This document shows, piece after piece, positions 9,049-18,610 of a stretch of 64,000 bases of DNA (position 1 is the first letter of the stretch; each line of letters opens with the position of its first letter). The stretch is from assembly GCF_027943725.1 (NCBI RefSeq), contig NZ_AP025696.1, forward strand, positions 1,279,501 to 1,343,500, written 5' to 3'. Position numbers and translations under genes: made by a program. Below the pieces are notes generated by a model. The model had not been told where the DNA came from and made no database searches. It saw nothing but the letters and a program-made list of their open reading frames with translations. Source of the stretch: Nitrosophilus kaiyonis (lineage in GTDB: Bacteria > Campylobacterota > Campylobacteria > Campylobacterales > Nitratiruptoraceae).

Positions 9049-9183
9049 TTAGAGCTAAGATTTAAGAACTAAGAGTTAAGTGAGTAAAGTTTAGTAAAAG
9101 TATTGGTTTGAAGGTATAAAAACTTTACACTTAATTCTTAGTGCTTAGTACTTAGTACTAAATCCTAATGTCTAATGTCTAAT
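9049..9183. repeat. Intergenic dyad repeat B (TTAAG-heptamer type)
   Basis: The left arm is TTAGAGCTAAGATTTAAGAA and related 7-base TAAG units; the right arm is CTTAATTCTTAGTGCTTAG and related reverse-complement units. It ends in the shared outer module CCTAATGTCTAATGTCTAAT. It lies in the convergent gap between the MEMO gene and truA and contains no ORF of note. Confidence 0.85.
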
Positions 9184-9187
9184 AAGT

Positions 9188-9913
9188 TCAATAAATAACT
9201 TTACACAGATACAAACCATAAGGAGGTGCTAAGGTAGTAGAGTATCTTTCTTTGCATTGAAGTTGCTCTAATAGCTGATATTTTGTTAACTCATTTTTTC
9301 CTATTTTTATCAAAAAATCAACCATCATTCTAATTTGGCTTCTTAAAAAGCCATTCGCTTCAAAATAGAATATGATTAAATCTTTATATTGATAAAGTTT
9401 TGATTTATAAATTTTTCTTTTACTTGATTTTGTTTCGCTTCCAGTTTTCATAAAATATTTAAAATCGTGTTCTCCCTCAAACAAAGATATTGCTTCTTCT
9501 ATTTTATTTAGATTCAAATGATTTAAAAAAGTTATATAATTTGCTTCAAATGGATTTGGCTCATTAATTTTAATAAGATATCTATATGCTCTTTTTTTTG
9601 CCCAATATCTTGCATGGAAATTATCATTTACAATATATAGATTTTTAATTTTAATGGATGGAAATAGATATCTATTAAGGTAATTTTTTAATTTTTCAAG
9701 ATCTGACCAATGTTTTGGAATATCAAAATGAATAACTTGATTTGTTGCATGAACACCTGTATCTGTTCGACCACTTGCTACTATCTTTGAATCAATTCCA
9801 ACTCTATTTAGCGCTCTTTTTATATAACCTTGTATAGTTTTATTTGTATGTTTTTGAGACTGAAATCCAAAAAATCTACTTCCATCATAACTAATAACCG
9901 CTTTTATTCGCAT
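9188..9913 (-). CDS. truA: tRNA pseudouridine(38-40) synthase TruA
   Basis: 241 residues. The catalytic aspartate D51 is in the family motif SGRTDTGVHA. Other family features are SYDGSRFFGFQSQ at the N-terminus and FEANGFLRSQIRMMV near the C-terminus. The ATG at 9913 overlaps the stop of the upstream permease gene (TGATG) and is preferred over a TTG one codon earlier. It modifies U38-U40 of the tRNA anticodon arm. Last gene of the prepilin peptidase-permease-truA run. Confidence 0.95.
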   Translation of the reverse strand: MRIKAVISYDGSRFFGFQSQKHTNKTIQGYIKRALNRVGIDSKIVASGRTDTGVHATNQVIHFDIPKHWSDLEKLKNYLNRYLFPSIKIKNLYIVNDNFHARYWAKKRAYRYLIKINEPNPFEANYITFLNHLNLNKIEEAISLFEGEHDFKYFMKTGSETKSSKRKIYKSKLYQYKDLIIFYFEANGFLRSQIRMMVDFLIKIGKNELTKYQLLEQLQCKERYSTTLAPPYGLYLCKVIY

Positions 9914-10935
9914 CAATATCTCTTTAAAACATATTTTTTATATAAAATATATCCAAAAAAGAGCCATAAAATTGATAATATGAAAATTGCGATAAATGGT
10001 ATCTTTTTTGAAAGTATAAAAGCTAAAACATAAAAAATGGATATTGATAGAATGATCCAAAGATATGTAAAATTTTTTTGATATCTTGGATTTTTAATAC
10101 CAAGAGCTAAAATTAAAAATATTGATAACATAGGAAATAAAGAAACTATTACAAAAATAGTAAAATCAAAGGCTCTTGTTTTATTTGAAGTGCTCTCAAA
10201 CCAGTATTCTATAACATTTTTATACTGTTTTGCTTCTAAAACACTTAAATCATTTAAAACCATTCTTTCAAAATGCAATTCATCAAGTTTTCCATTTTCA
10301 TATGTATAACCTGTACCACTATTTAAAATAAATTTTAGTCCCTCTTTATCAGATTTTATTACTGCCTCTTTTGCAACAATAAAATTTTCTTTATTCATCA
10401 CTTTTTGGTTATACAAAACAATATTTTCAAATCTATTTTTACCTTTTTGATTCTCTATAAATAAAAGCCAATCCCCAAATTTTTGTCCATATTCACTAGG
10501 TTTTATATTGAAGATCGCTTCAGCTTTTTTATAAGCAATAAATCCTTTATACATCTGTTTAGCTTGAGGAATTATGACAAGTGATAGCATTAAAAGAGCA
10601 GTTGAAGCTAAAAATGCCATTTTGCCTAAAATATGCGCAATTTTAAATGGTTTAATCCCTAATGAAAATATAACTATCATTTCATAATCATAAGATAGTT
10701 TGGATAAAGTCATAACTGCAGAAACAAAAAAAGCTACAGGAATAGTATAAAAAAATATTTGAGGCAAAACATACATATAAAGTTCTAAAAGCTCTAAAAA
10801 ATCTACTTTTATTATTGATGTAATAGAGACAACTTTAATAAAAAATATCAAAGAAGCAATAGAAAAAAGCGGAAAAAATATAGAGAAAAACATTGTAGAG
10901 AAATTTTGATTTATATATCTATTTAATCTAACCAT
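9913..10935 (-). CDS. LptF/LptG-family lipopolysaccharide export permease
   Basis: 340 residues with the YjgP/YjgQ architecture: three N-terminal transmembrane helices, a large periplasmic beta-jellyroll-like domain (about 125-250) and three C-terminal helices. It should form the membrane part of the Lpt ABC complex that extracts LPS from the inner membrane. It overlaps the prepilin peptidase start region by 8 bases and truA by TGATG. The sequence does not decide between LptF and LptG, and the partner gene is not in the window. Confidence 0.88.
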   Translation of the reverse strand: MVRLNRYINQNFSTMFFSIFFPLFSIASLIFFIKVVSITSIIKVDFLELLELYMYVLPQIFFYTIPVAFFVSAVMTLSKLSYDYEMIVIFSLGIKPFKIAHILGKMAFLASTALLMLSLVIIPQAKQMYKGFIAYKKAEAIFNIKPSEYGQKFGDWLLFIENQKGKNRFENIVLYNQKVMNKENFIVAKEAVIKSDKEGLKFILNSGTGYTYENGKLDELHFERMVLNDLSVLEAKQYKNVIEYWFESTSNKTRAFDFTIFVIVSLFPMLSIFLILALGIKNPRYQKNFTYLWIILSISIFYVLAFILSKKIPFIAIFILSILWLFFGYILYKKYVLKRY

Positions 10936-11746
10936 TTATTATCCACTCAAGTAAATTATTAAAAAAATCTTTATAAGTATAAACTATTATCAAAGATATT
11001 GCTAAAAATGGTATATATGGAAGTTCATACTCTTTTTTTGAAAATCTAAGATATAAAGATGCTGGAATTGCAAAAATAGCTGATAAGAAAAAAGAGATTA
11101 TTGATAATTTAATTCCAAGAATTGCTCCTATTGTAGCAGCAACAATAATATCTCCTTCACCCATAGCTTCTATCATTACTGGAGTAGGATAAAAGCTTTT
11201 TAGCCAAGGAGCTTTTTTTATCTCTTTTTTTATAGCAAAATTTTCTTTTAATGAAACATAATAGCTTACATAAAATCTTAAAAGCGAAAATCCTCCAGCC
11301 ATTAAGAGCGCATTTTTTAGATTTTCTAAAATATTAGCAGATGAAAAAATTGATAAAGATAGTGCTAATAGATTTAAACTATCAGGGACTGCCTTATATA
11401 AAAAATCTATCATAGATAAAGTAAGAAGCAAAGAAAATGTTAATGCTATTATTAATGAATATATATTTATTCCATTTTTTAAAAAAACTATCACAAATAT
11501 AATTGCAGTAATTAATTCTATTAATGGATATTGCAAAGAGATTTTGCTTTTGCAAAAATAGCACTCTCCTTTTAAAATAATCCAAGAGATTACTGGAATA
11601 TTGTGCCACCATTTTAACTGTTTTTTGCATACTGGGCAGTGGCTTGGTGGATAAGCTATATTTTCTCCTTTTGGTATTCTAACAATTAAAACATTCAAAA
11701 AAGAGCCAAAAACAAGCCCAAAAATAAAGATTATAAAATAAGTCAT
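10928..11746 (-). CDS. Prepilin peptidase (type IV leader peptidase, A24 family)
   Basis: 272-residue polytopic membrane protein that cleaves and usually N-methylates type IV pilin-like precursors. The cytoplasmic zinc domain is intact, with CPVC (C37/C40) and CYFC (C62/C65). The two catalytic aspartates are visible at D114 (SMIDFLYKAVPD) and D199 in GEGD. It is bifunctional-sized, so methylation is expected. No pilin or secretion genes lie nearby. It begins the minus-strand run with the LptF/G permease and truA. Confidence 0.93.
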   Translation of the reverse strand: MTYFIIFIFGLVFGSFLNVLIVRIPKGENIAYPPSHCPVCKKQLKWWHNIPVISWIILKGECYFCKSKISLQYPLIELITAIIFVIVFLKNGINIYSLIIALTFSLLLTLSMIDFLYKAVPDSLNLLALSLSIFSSANILENLKNALLMAGGFSLLRFYVSYYVSLKENFAIKKEIKKAPWLKSFYPTPVMIEAMGEGDIIVAATIGAILGIKLSIISFFLSAIFAIPASLYLRFSKKEYELPYIPFLAISLIIVYTYKDFFNNLLEWIING

Positions 11747-11778
11747 AATATACCTTTTATTGTTGCAAAAAAGATGTG

Positions 11779-11900
11779 ATTGGTAATTGGGAATTTGGTT
11801 GAGTGGTTAAAAAGGTTAAAATGGCTGAGTAGTAATAAAATAAAACCACTAAACCACTCAGCTACTTAACTACTCAACCAAAAATTCCAAATTCCTAATA
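11779..11900. repeat. Intergenic dyad repeat C (GGTTGAGTGG-core type)
   Basis: This is the clearest large palindrome of the family. The left arm has TTGGGAATTTGGTTGAGTGG and GGTTAAAATGGCTGAGTAGT; the loop is about AATAAAATAAA. The right arm has ACCACTAAACCACTCAGC, CTACTCAACC and AATTCCAAATTCCTAAT. It fills the gap between two minus-strand genes and reaches the uppS stop codon. Confidence 0.9.
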
Positions 11901-12581
11901 TTAAATTCCCCCAAATCTTCTCTCTCTTTTTTTAAACTCTTCTATAATATTTTTTAATTCATTTGAAGTAAAATCTGGCCAAAAAGTATCTGTAAAGAAA
12001 AGTTCTGCATAAGCAATACGCCATAGCAAAAAATTTGAGATTCTTTTTTCTCCGCCAGTTCTTATTAATATATCCACATCACCAATTTTTGTATCAAAAA
12101 AATCTTCAAAATTGTTTTCATCAATTTCAATATTTTTCTCTTTTGCTCTTTTGCAAGCTCTAATTATCTCATCTCTTCCACCATAATTTAATGCTAATAC
12201 TTGAGTTAGTTTTTTATTATTTTTTGTTTTTTCTTTTGTAAAATTTATCCTATCTTGAAGATTTTTTGAAAATTTAGAAATATCTCCAATAATTTCAAAT
12301 TTAATATCCTCTTTTATATAAGTTGGAAGCTCTTTTTTTAACCAGTTATCAAGAAGTTTCATTAAAAAGTCAACTTCCATTTTAGGTCTTTTCCAATTTT
12401 CTGTACTAAATGCATAAAGAGTTAAAATTTTTATTTCTGGATGGTTTGCGCAAAATGTAGTTATCTCTCTTACAATTTCGGCACCTTTTTCATGGCCTTT
12501 TATTCTTGGAAGGCCTCTTTTTTGTGCCCATCTTCCATTGCCATCCATTATTATTGCAATATGTCTTGGTATATTAGCCAT
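11901..12581 (-). CDS. uppS: Isoprenyl transferase (undecaprenyl diphosphate synthase)
   Basis: 226 residues, typical for cis-prenyltransferases. The catalytic Asp D13 is in IAIIMDGNGRWA; GHEKGAE, TLYAFSTENWKRP and the C-terminal RTGGEKRISNFL/ELFFTDTFWPDF segments are all present. It makes the C55 carrier for peptidoglycan and the glycosylation operon above. It overlaps coaBC by 8 bases. The last residue (Ile) and stop fall where an intergenic repeat begins. Confidence 0.96.
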   Translation of the reverse strand: MANIPRHIAIIMDGNGRWAQKRGLPRIKGHEKGAEIVREITTFCANHPEIKILTLYAFSTENWKRPKMEVDFLMKLLDNWLKKELPTYIKEDIKFEIIGDISKFSKNLQDRINFTKEKTKNNKKLTQVLALNYGGRDEIIRACKRAKEKNIEIDENNFEDFFDTKIGDVDILIRTGGEKRISNFLLWRIAYAELFFTDTFWPDFTSNELKNIIEEFKKRERRFGGI

Positions 12582-13836
12582 CTAGATCCTTGGCAATTTC
12601 GGTTAAATCAAAAGAGATTTCAAGTTTTGTTTTTAGTGGACTTTGAATGATTTTCTCTTTTGTGATAAAAACAATTGAATTTTTTTCACTTCCAAATCCA
12701 GTTTTTCCCTTAACTATATTGAGACAAATAGCATCTAAATTTTTCTCTTCTAAAGCTTTTTTTGCATTTTTAAGTGCCTCTTTTTCATCCAATTCTGCTT
12801 TAAAACCAATAACTTTTATTCCCTCTTTATCAATACTTTTTAAAATATCTATATTTTTTATAAGCTCTAAACACCACTCATCTCCAAGATTTTCTTTTTT
12901 AAGCTTTCCAGATTGAGGATATTTTGGTCTATAATCACTAACTGCAGCTGCCATAAATAGATATGGAGTTTTTTGAACTAGTTCAGGCCTATTTAGTTCA
13001 TTTAATAGATCTGGTTTTTTTAAAACACCTTTTTTTGCTACTCTTATTCTATCTTCTAAATACTCTTTCATTTTTGATGCACTATCTACTTTGAAAATTT
13101 CAACAGGAGGCAGATTATTTGTTTCTTTTGTTGTTATAAGTTCAACATTTGCCCCTTTTAAATATAAAGCTGTAGCTAGAGCAAAAGCCTGTTTTCCGCT
13201 TGAAAAATTTGAAATGTATCTTACATCATCTATCTTTTCAATTGTTCCCCCACCAGTAACTATAACATTTCTATCACACCAAAATTCATCTTTTAAAAGT
13301 TCTCTTGAGGTGGCAAAGAAGATTGTTTCAACATTAGCTAATGCACCTTCCCCTACAGTTTTGCATGCAAGCTCTTTTGTCACTGGCTCAATTATCTTGT
13401 ACCCATTTAATTTTAAAAGTTTCAAACTTGCTTGAGTAAAAGGGTTTTTATACATATTTGTATTTGCAGCAGGAGCTAATATTTTTGGTTTATTAAAAGC
13501 TAATGCACTTTGAAGTAAAAGGTTATCAGCAATTCCATTTGATAATTTATTTATGGTATTTGCTGTTGCTGGGGCTATAACAAAAATATCATAATCTTCA
13601 CAAACTCCAATATGATTATTTTTATTTGTCCAATCTTCATTTTCTTCTATTAAAACTTTTTTACTTCCAGCAGCTTCAAAAGTAAGAGGAGATATAAATT
13701 TTTTAGCAGTTGGGCTCATTACAACTTTAACTTCAGCCCCAGCTTTTACAAAAAGTCTTAAAAGCTCTATTGATTTATAAATTGATATACTTCCTGTAAC
13801 TCCAAGTAAAATCTTTTTATCTTTTAAAATTTTCAT
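12574..13836 (-). CDS. coaBC: Bifunctional phosphopantothenoylcysteine decarboxylase / phosphopantothenate-cysteine ligase
   Basis: 420 residues with both domains. The N-terminal flavoprotein decarboxylase (CoaC) has GVTGSISIYKS, NHIGV with the active-site His, and APAANTNMY. The C-terminal ligase (CoaB, from about residue 190) has VTGGGTIEKIDDVRYISNFSSGK and AAVSDYRP. It performs two successive steps of coenzyme A synthesis. The ATG has a TAGGAGAAT ribosome site. Coupled to uppS by overlap and separated from glmU by a 29-base gap that holds a repeat remnant. Confidence 0.96.
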   Translation of the reverse strand: MKILKDKKILLGVTGSISIYKSIELLRLFVKAGAEVKVVMSPTAKKFISPLTFEAAGSKKVLIEENEDWTNKNNHIGVCEDYDIFVIAPATANTINKLSNGIADNLLLQSALAFNKPKILAPAANTNMYKNPFTQASLKLLKLNGYKIIEPVTKELACKTVGEGALANVETIFFATSRELLKDEFWCDRNVIVTGGGTIEKIDDVRYISNFSSGKQAFALATALYLKGANVELITTKETNNLPPVEIFKVDSASKMKEYLEDRIRVAKKGVLKKPDLLNELNRPELVQKTPYLFMAAAVSDYRPKYPQSGKLKKENLGDEWCLELIKNIDILKSIDKEGIKVIGFKAELDEKEALKNAKKALEEKNLDAICLNIVKGKTGFGSEKNSIVFITKEKIIQSPLKTKLEISFDLTEIAKDLDG

Positions 13837-13844
13837 TAATTCTC

Positions 13845-13874
13845 CTAATGACTATTGACCAATGACTAATGACT
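13845..13874. repeat. Short remnant D of the intergenic repeat family
   Basis: Only the outer right-hand module remains: tandem 7-base units of the CTAATGA/CCAATGA kind. It overlaps the 3' end of glmU and supplies its last codons and stop. Confidence 0.7.
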
Positions 13875-15161
13875 TTTTCCAAAAAATTTATAATAAAAAT
13901 CTTTAACAATTTTCAAAGGGACTCTGCTGATTGCAAGAGAGCCTTTTTTAACATCTTTTGTTACTGTAGTTCCAGCTGCAATTATAACATCATCCTCAAT
14001 TGTTACAGGGGCAACAAGCTGAGTATCACTTCCAACAAATACATTTTTACCTATTTTTGTTTTATATTTTCTTTTTCCATCATAATTACAAGTGATTGTT
14101 CCAGCTCCGATATTTGTTCCTATATCAATTTCACTATCTCCAAGATAGCTTAAATGTCCGGCTTTTACTCCTAAAAGGCGGCTTTTTTTAACCTCTACAA
14201 AATTTCCAATATGTGTATCTTTTAAAAAGCTTCCAGGTCTAATTCTAGCCATTGGACCTATAGTTGAATACTCTATATGGCTATCTTCAATGACTGAATT
14301 TGCTTTTATATGAGAGTTTTTTATATAACTATCGCCTTTAATAACACATCCACTTTCAATTTCACACTCTCCTTCAAAAGTCACTCCCTCTTCAATAAAT
14401 ATAGTCTCAGGAAGTCTCATAATTATGCCATCTTGCATAAATTTTTTCTTTATTCTTTTTTGCATTATCTCTTCAGCTAAAGCAAGGTCATATTTTGAAT
14501 TTACCCCTTTAAAATCCTCCTCTTCTACAAATAGTGGCTTTATTGAATATCCTTTATTTACAGCATACTCAATAATATCAGTTAAATAGTACTCTTTTTG
14601 AGCATTTTCATTTTTAAGTTTTGGTAAAAACTCTTCCAATAGCTCTTTTTTTATAAGATATACTCCAGCATTTACGCTTTTTATTTTCAACTCATCTTCA
14701 TTAGCATCTTTTTCTTCCACAATTTTTAATACTTGATCATTTTTTATAACTACTCTTCCATATCCTTTTGGATTTTCAAGCTCAATTACACTCATAACTA
14801 TATCTGCATCTATATTTTTAAAATTTTTAAGCTCTTGTGAGGTAATAAGTGGCATGTCTCCATTTAATATTAAAACTTTTTCATGTTTAAATTTTACATT
14901 TTTTAATGCACCGCCAGTCCCAGGATATTTTTGTAAATCTTGATAATAAAAGTTTAAATTTTCAAAATATTTTTTAATTATATCTTCTATACTTTTAGCT
15001 TCATGACCTAAAACAATATTTATATCATTTGATATTTTTTGAGCCTCTTTTATAACATGATATATCATAGGTTTGCCACTAATTTTATGTAAAACTTTTG
15101 GAAGAGGCGATTTCATTCTTGTACCTTTTCCAGCAGCCAAAATAACAATACTAATACTCAT
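13866..15161 (-). CDS. glmU: Bifunctional GlmU (UDP-GlcNAc pyrophosphorylase / glucosamine-1-P N-acetyltransferase)
   Basis: 431 residues. The N-terminal uridyltransferase has [18 protein letters not shown] and LNGDMPL. From about residue 240 a left-handed beta-helix carries hexapeptide repeats and the acetyltransferase segments [20 protein letters not shown]. It makes UDP-GlcNAc for peptidoglycan and LPS. ATG 15161 with upstream AAGG is preferred; two TTG codons precede it in frame. The C-terminal Lys-Ser-His and stop are encoded inside repeat remnant D. Confidence 0.95.
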   Translation of the reverse strand: MSISIVILAAGKGTRMKSPLPKVLHKISGKPMIYHVIKEAQKISNDINIVLGHEAKSIEDIIKKYFENLNFYYQDLQKYPGTGGALKNVKFKHEKVLILNGDMPLITSQELKNFKNIDADIVMSVIELENPKGYGRVVIKNDQVLKIVEEKDANEDELKIKSVNAGVYLIKKELLEEFLPKLKNENAQKEYYLTDIIEYAVNKGYSIKPLFVEEEDFKGVNSKYDLALAEEIMQKRIKKKFMQDGIIMRLPETIFIEEGVTFEGECEIESGCVIKGDSYIKNSHIKANSVIEDSHIEYSTIGPMARIRPGSFLKDTHIGNFVEVKKSRLLGVKAGHLSYLGDSEIDIGTNIGAGTITCNYDGKRKYKTKIGKNVFVGSDTQLVAPVTIEDDVIIAAGTTVTKDVKKGSLAISRVPLKIVKDFYYKFFGKSH

Positions 15162-15201
15162 CAACAACCTTTAGATATAATTGTTCTTGTAATTTGAGTT
15201 T

Positions 15202-15207
15202 TATAAT
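15202..15207 (+). promoter_or_regulatory. Candidate -10 box for trmA
   Basis: TATAAT lies 26 bases before the trmA ATG in the short divergent gap with glmU. TTGTTC at 15181-15186 is a weak -35 with a 15-base spacer. Pattern evidence only. Confidence 0.35.
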
Positions 15208-15233
15208 AACAAAAAAGCGTTAAAGAAGAGATT

Positions 15234-16343
15234 ATGGAATGTAAATATTTTGGTAAATGTGGAAGTTGTAAAATTTATAATCTTGGATATGATGGTCAGC
15301 TAAATTTAAAAGTAGATGAAAATAGAGCTCTTTTTGAGGATTTTTTTGATGATTTTGAAATTTTTAAATCTTTAGATAGCCACTTTAGGGCTAGAGGTGA
15401 GTTTAGAATAACAAATCATTCAAATATAAGCTATAGCATGTATGGATTTGATAAAAAACTTATAAAAATAGATGAATGTCCAATTATGTTAAAACCAATT
15501 TTTAATCTTATGCCAAAACTTATTGAAAAGATAAAAAAAGATGAGGTTTTGTCCTATAAACTATTTCGTGTTGATTTTCTAAGCTCTTTAAATAATCAAA
15601 CTTTAGTTTCATTAATATATCATAAACCAATAGATGAGATTTGGGAAAAAAGTGCAAAAAAATTAGAAGATTTATTTGATATTTTTATTATAGGAAGAAG
15701 CAAAGGAGTAAAAAGGGTTTTAAGTCAAGATTTTATTATAGAAAAATTAAAAATTTTAGACAAAAAGTATTTATATAAACAGATTGAAGGAAGTTTTACT
15801 CAGCCAAATCCATATATAAATCAAAAAATGATCACATGGGCTAAAAAAAATTCTAAAAATTTTTATGGTGATTTATTAGAACTTTATTGTGGTAACGGGA
15901 ATTTTACTCTGCCTTTAAGTGAAAATTTTGATAAAGTTCTTGCTACAGAAGTAAGTAAAAGTTCTATAAAAGCTGCAAAAGAGAATATAAAATTAAATAG
16001 TATAAAAAATATTAAATTTGCAAGACTCTCAAGCGAAGAATTTGTTGAAGCTTTTTATCAAAAAAGAGAGTTTAGAAGATTAAAAGAGCAAGAGATTGAT
16101 TTAAAAAAATATAATTTTTCAACAGTTTTCGTTGATCCTCCAAGAGCAGGATTGGATGATACAACAAGAGAATTGGTAAAAGAGTTTGAAAATATAATAT
16201 ATATCTCCTGCAATCCTATAACTTTAAAAAGAGATCTGAAAGAGTTAATTAAAACTTATAAGATTAAAAAATTTGCATTTTTTGATCAGTTTCCATATAC
16301 CCCGCATTTAGAGTGCGGTGTTATTTTATCTAAAAAAATTTAA
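15234..16343 (+). CDS. trmA: tRNA (uracil-5-)-methyltransferase TrmA-like (RumA/TrmA family)
   Basis: 369 residues. The SAM-binding region has LLELYCGNGNFTLPL; catalytic motifs are VDPPRAGLD and the nucleophile ISCNP near residue 320. Length and lack of a TRAM domain match TrmA, which makes m5U54 in tRNA. Unusually for TrmA, the N-terminus has CKYFGKCGSC (C3, C9, C12) and a fourth Cys at C82. That spacing resembles the [4Fe-4S] cluster of the RlmD-type methyltransferases, so the target could be tRNA or rRNA. It overlaps the peroxidase gene tail to tail by 14 bases. Confidence 0.88.
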   Translation: MECKYFGKCGSCKIYNLGYDGQLNLKVDENRALFEDFFDDFEIFKSLDSHFRARGEFRITNHSNISYSMYGFDKKLIKIDECPIMLKPIFNLMPKLIEKIKKDEVLSYKLFRVDFLSSLNNQTLVSLIYHKPIDEIWEKSAKKLEDLFDIFIIGRSKGVKRVLSQDFIIEKLKILDKKYLYKQIEGSFTQPNPYINQKMITWAKKNSKNFYGDLLELYCGNGNFTLPLSENFDKVLATEVSKSSIKAAKENIKLNSIKNIKFARLSSEEFVEAFYQKREFRRLKEQEIDLKKYNFSTVFVDPPRAGLDDTTRELVKEFENIIYISCNPITLKRDLKELIKTYKIKKFAFFDQFPYTPHLECGVILSKKI

Positions 16344-17451
16344 CTCTTTTACCTTCTAAACTTTTTAAGAAACTATAAATATAATCTATCTGCTTATCAG
16401 TAAGCATAATTCCTAACTGATGTTTTCCCATAATTTTTATTGCATCTTTTAAATCTTTTACTAAGCCATAATGAAAATATGGAGATGTTTTTGTAATGTT
16501 TCTAAGCATAGGTACTTTAAATTTAAATCCGCTATTTTTTCCATAAAAATGTCCTATATCTTCAAAAGGATATGGTGATTTGCTAATATTTAAATCAATC
16601 ATTAATTGTTTAAATACTCTTTTTCCATTTCTAAATTCAGATACAGGATATATAAAACTTTTGTAGTTTCTTACTGGAAATTTTTGTATTGTTTGTCCAC
16701 CAATAGTTCTTCCAGTATGACATCCTTTACAACCTAACTCAATAAAAAGATTTAAGCCTTTTTGTTCTTCTTTTGTTAAAGCAGTTAAATTTCCTTCTAA
16801 AAATTCATCATATCTACTTCTTGTTATAAGAGTTCTTTCAAAAGCGCCTATAGCTTTTAAAACCATATCTAACTCAATTTTGTCTTTTTTGAAAACTTTT
16901 TTAAATTCATTTTTATAAAAAGGAGAGTTGTTTAATCTTTTAACTATTTCATTTTTACTCATTCCCATTTCAAATGGGGCAGTTAAAGGTCCTAAAGCTT
17001 GCTCTTCTACACTTTTTGCTCTAGCATCCCAAAATTGAAATTTCTGCAAAGCAGCATTTAAAACTGTTGGAGAGTTTAAATGATGAGGATTTTTTTGATT
17101 TTTAATACCAATGGCAGTAGGTAAGTTATCATCTCCCCCATCTTCTAAAATATGACATTTTGCACAATTAATAGAATAATCTTTTGATAATATAGGATCA
17201 AAAAAAAGTTTTTCGCCTAGGGCTATTTTATCTTTAGTTATAGGATTTTCTTTTGAATCTACTAATTTTAAAAGTTCATCAAAATTTTTTGGATTAGGTA
17301 AAAGGTTATTTGATAAAGCTTTTTTTCTAAGTTCATTAGGCGAAATATTATAATCTTCTTCTGGATAAAGATTTGTAAAAGAAGCAATTAAAAAAGGAAA
17401 AGATATCATTAAAAAAGGTAAAATAAAAAAGAAAAAAAGCTTTTTTTTCAT
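16330..17451 (-). CDS. Diheme cytochrome c peroxidase (MauG/CcpA family)
   Basis: 373 residues with an N-terminal hydrophobic export or anchor segment (about 4-27). There are two c-type heme sites: CAKCH near residue 94 and CKGCH near residue 243. The family segments LGEKLFFDPILS, LNSPTVLNA, FWDARAKSVEEQA and PMLRNITKTSPYFHYG are present. It reduces hydrogen peroxide in the periplasm with electrons from cytochrome c. It lies 10 bases downstream of the ychF stop, so it may be co-transcribed with ychF, but it has its own ribosome site. Confidence 0.92.
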   Translation of the reverse strand: MKKKLFFFFILPFLMISFPFLIASFTNLYPEEDYNISPNELRKKALSNNLLPNPKNFDELLKLVDSKENPITKDKIALGEKLFFDPILSKDYSINCAKCHILEDGGDDNLPTAIGIKNQKNPHHLNSPTVLNAALQKFQFWDARAKSVEEQALGPLTAPFEMGMSKNEIVKRLNNSPFYKNEFKKVFKKDKIELDMVLKAIGAFERTLITRSRYDEFLEGNLTALTKEEQKGLNLFIELGCKGCHTGRTIGGQTIQKFPVRNYKSFIYPVSEFRNGKRVFKQLMIDLNISKSPYPFEDIGHFYGKNSGFKFKVPMLRNITKTSPYFHYGLVKDLKDAIKIMGKHQLGIMLTDKQIDYIYSFLKSLEGKRVKFF

Positions 17452-17460
17452 AATTGCTCC

Positions 17461-18558
17461 TTATACGTTAAATCTAAAATGCATAACATCGCCATCTTGA
17501 ACAATATAATCTTTTCCTTCAAGTCTCATTTTTCCAGCCTCTTTGGCCCCTTGCTCTCCGCCATATTTTATAAAATCATCATAACTTATAACCTCAGCTC
17601 TAATAAATCCTTTTTCAAAATCTCCATGAATTACTCCTGCAGCTTTTGGGGCAGTCCAACCTTTTACTATTGTCCAGCTTCTAACCTCTTTAACTCCAGC
17701 AGTAAAATAGCTTATAAGACCAAGTCTATTAAAAGCAGTTCTTATAATTTTATCTAGTCCACTCTCTTCAACTCCCATCTCATTTAAAAGCTCTTTTGCT
17801 TCCTCTTCGTCTAATCCAACAAGCTCTTCTTCAAGTTTAGCACAAAGCTTTATAACATCTGCACCAACTTCATTTGCATATTTTTTAACCTGTTTTACAT
17901 ACTCATTATCTTCAAGCATACCCTCTTCATCAACATTTGCACCAAAAATAACAGGTTTTGCACTTAAAAATCTAAGTTCTTTATTTAAAATCTCAAAATT
18001 TTCATCTTTTTTTTCAAAAGTTCTAACTGGTTTTAACTCTTCAAGATGTTTTTTAAGCTCATTTGCTATATCTAATAAAGGCACTATTTTTTTATCTGCT
18101 TTTGCCTGTTTTTGCAGTCTTTCAATTTTTCTCTCAAGTTGCTGTATATCAGCAAAAATCAGTTCACTCTCAATAATTTCTATATCTCTAATTGGATCAA
18201 CGCTTCCTTCAACATGTGTTATATTTCCATCTTCGAAACATCTTACCATATGAAGTATCATATCAGTTTCTCTAATATTGCTTAAAAACTGATTACCAAG
18301 TCCCTCTCCTTTGCTAGCACCTTTTACAAGTCCAGCAATATCAACAAAATCTATAGTAGAGTGTTGAATTCTTTGAGGATTTACTATTTTTGCTAACTCA
18401 TCAAGCCTGTTATCAGGAACTGGAACAACAGCTTTATTTGGTTCAATTGTACAAAAAGGATAATTTTGCGCCTCCGCATTTTGTGCTTTTGTTAATGCAT
18501 TAAAAGTTGTTGATTTACCCACATTTGGAAGTCCTACAATACCTACACTTAAACCCAT
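17461..18558 (-). CDS. ychF: Redox-regulated ribosome-associated ATPase YchF (Obg family)
   Basis: 365 residues with a P-loop (GLPNVGKSTTFNALT), the switch and G3 region DFVDIAGLVKGASKGEGLGNQF, and the C-terminal TGS domain (from about 280) with GVIHGDFEKGFIRAEV. The motif assigned as G4 (NxxE in this family) appears as GANVDEE, consistent with ATP rather than GTP preference. It binds ribosomes and influences stress responses. This start is the only one that keeps the P-loop at the usual distance from the N-terminus. Confidence 0.96.
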   Translation of the reverse strand: MGLSVGIVGLPNVGKSTTFNALTKAQNAEAQNYPFCTIEPNKAVVPVPDNRLDELAKIVNPQRIQHSTIDFVDIAGLVKGASKGEGLGNQFLSNIRETDMILHMVRCFEDGNITHVEGSVDPIRDIEIIESELIFADIQQLERKIERLQKQAKADKKIVPLLDIANELKKHLEELKPVRTFEKKDENFEILNKELRFLSAKPVIFGANVDEEGMLEDNEYVKQVKKYANEVGADVIKLCAKLEEELVGLDEEEAKELLNEMGVEESGLDKIIRTAFNRLGLISYFTAGVKEVRSWTIVKGWTAPKAAGVIHGDFEKGFIRAEVISYDDFIKYGGEQGAKEAGKMRLEGKDYIVQDGDVMHFRFNV

Positions 18559-18610
18559 ATTTTTCCTTAAAGTTTTTTTAATTTTGTGGAATTATAGCAT
18601 AATTTAGTCG

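Noticed and set aside
11779-11900. Plain rho-independent terminators as an explanation for the dyads
   Set aside because: Arms are far longer than terminators, lack a consistent 3' U-run and occur also in divergent gaps. A termination role is still possible but does not explain the structure.
13091-13435. 114-codon open frame opposite coaBC
   Set aside because: Shadow of the CoaB/CoaC junction; the sense strand has all expected motifs.
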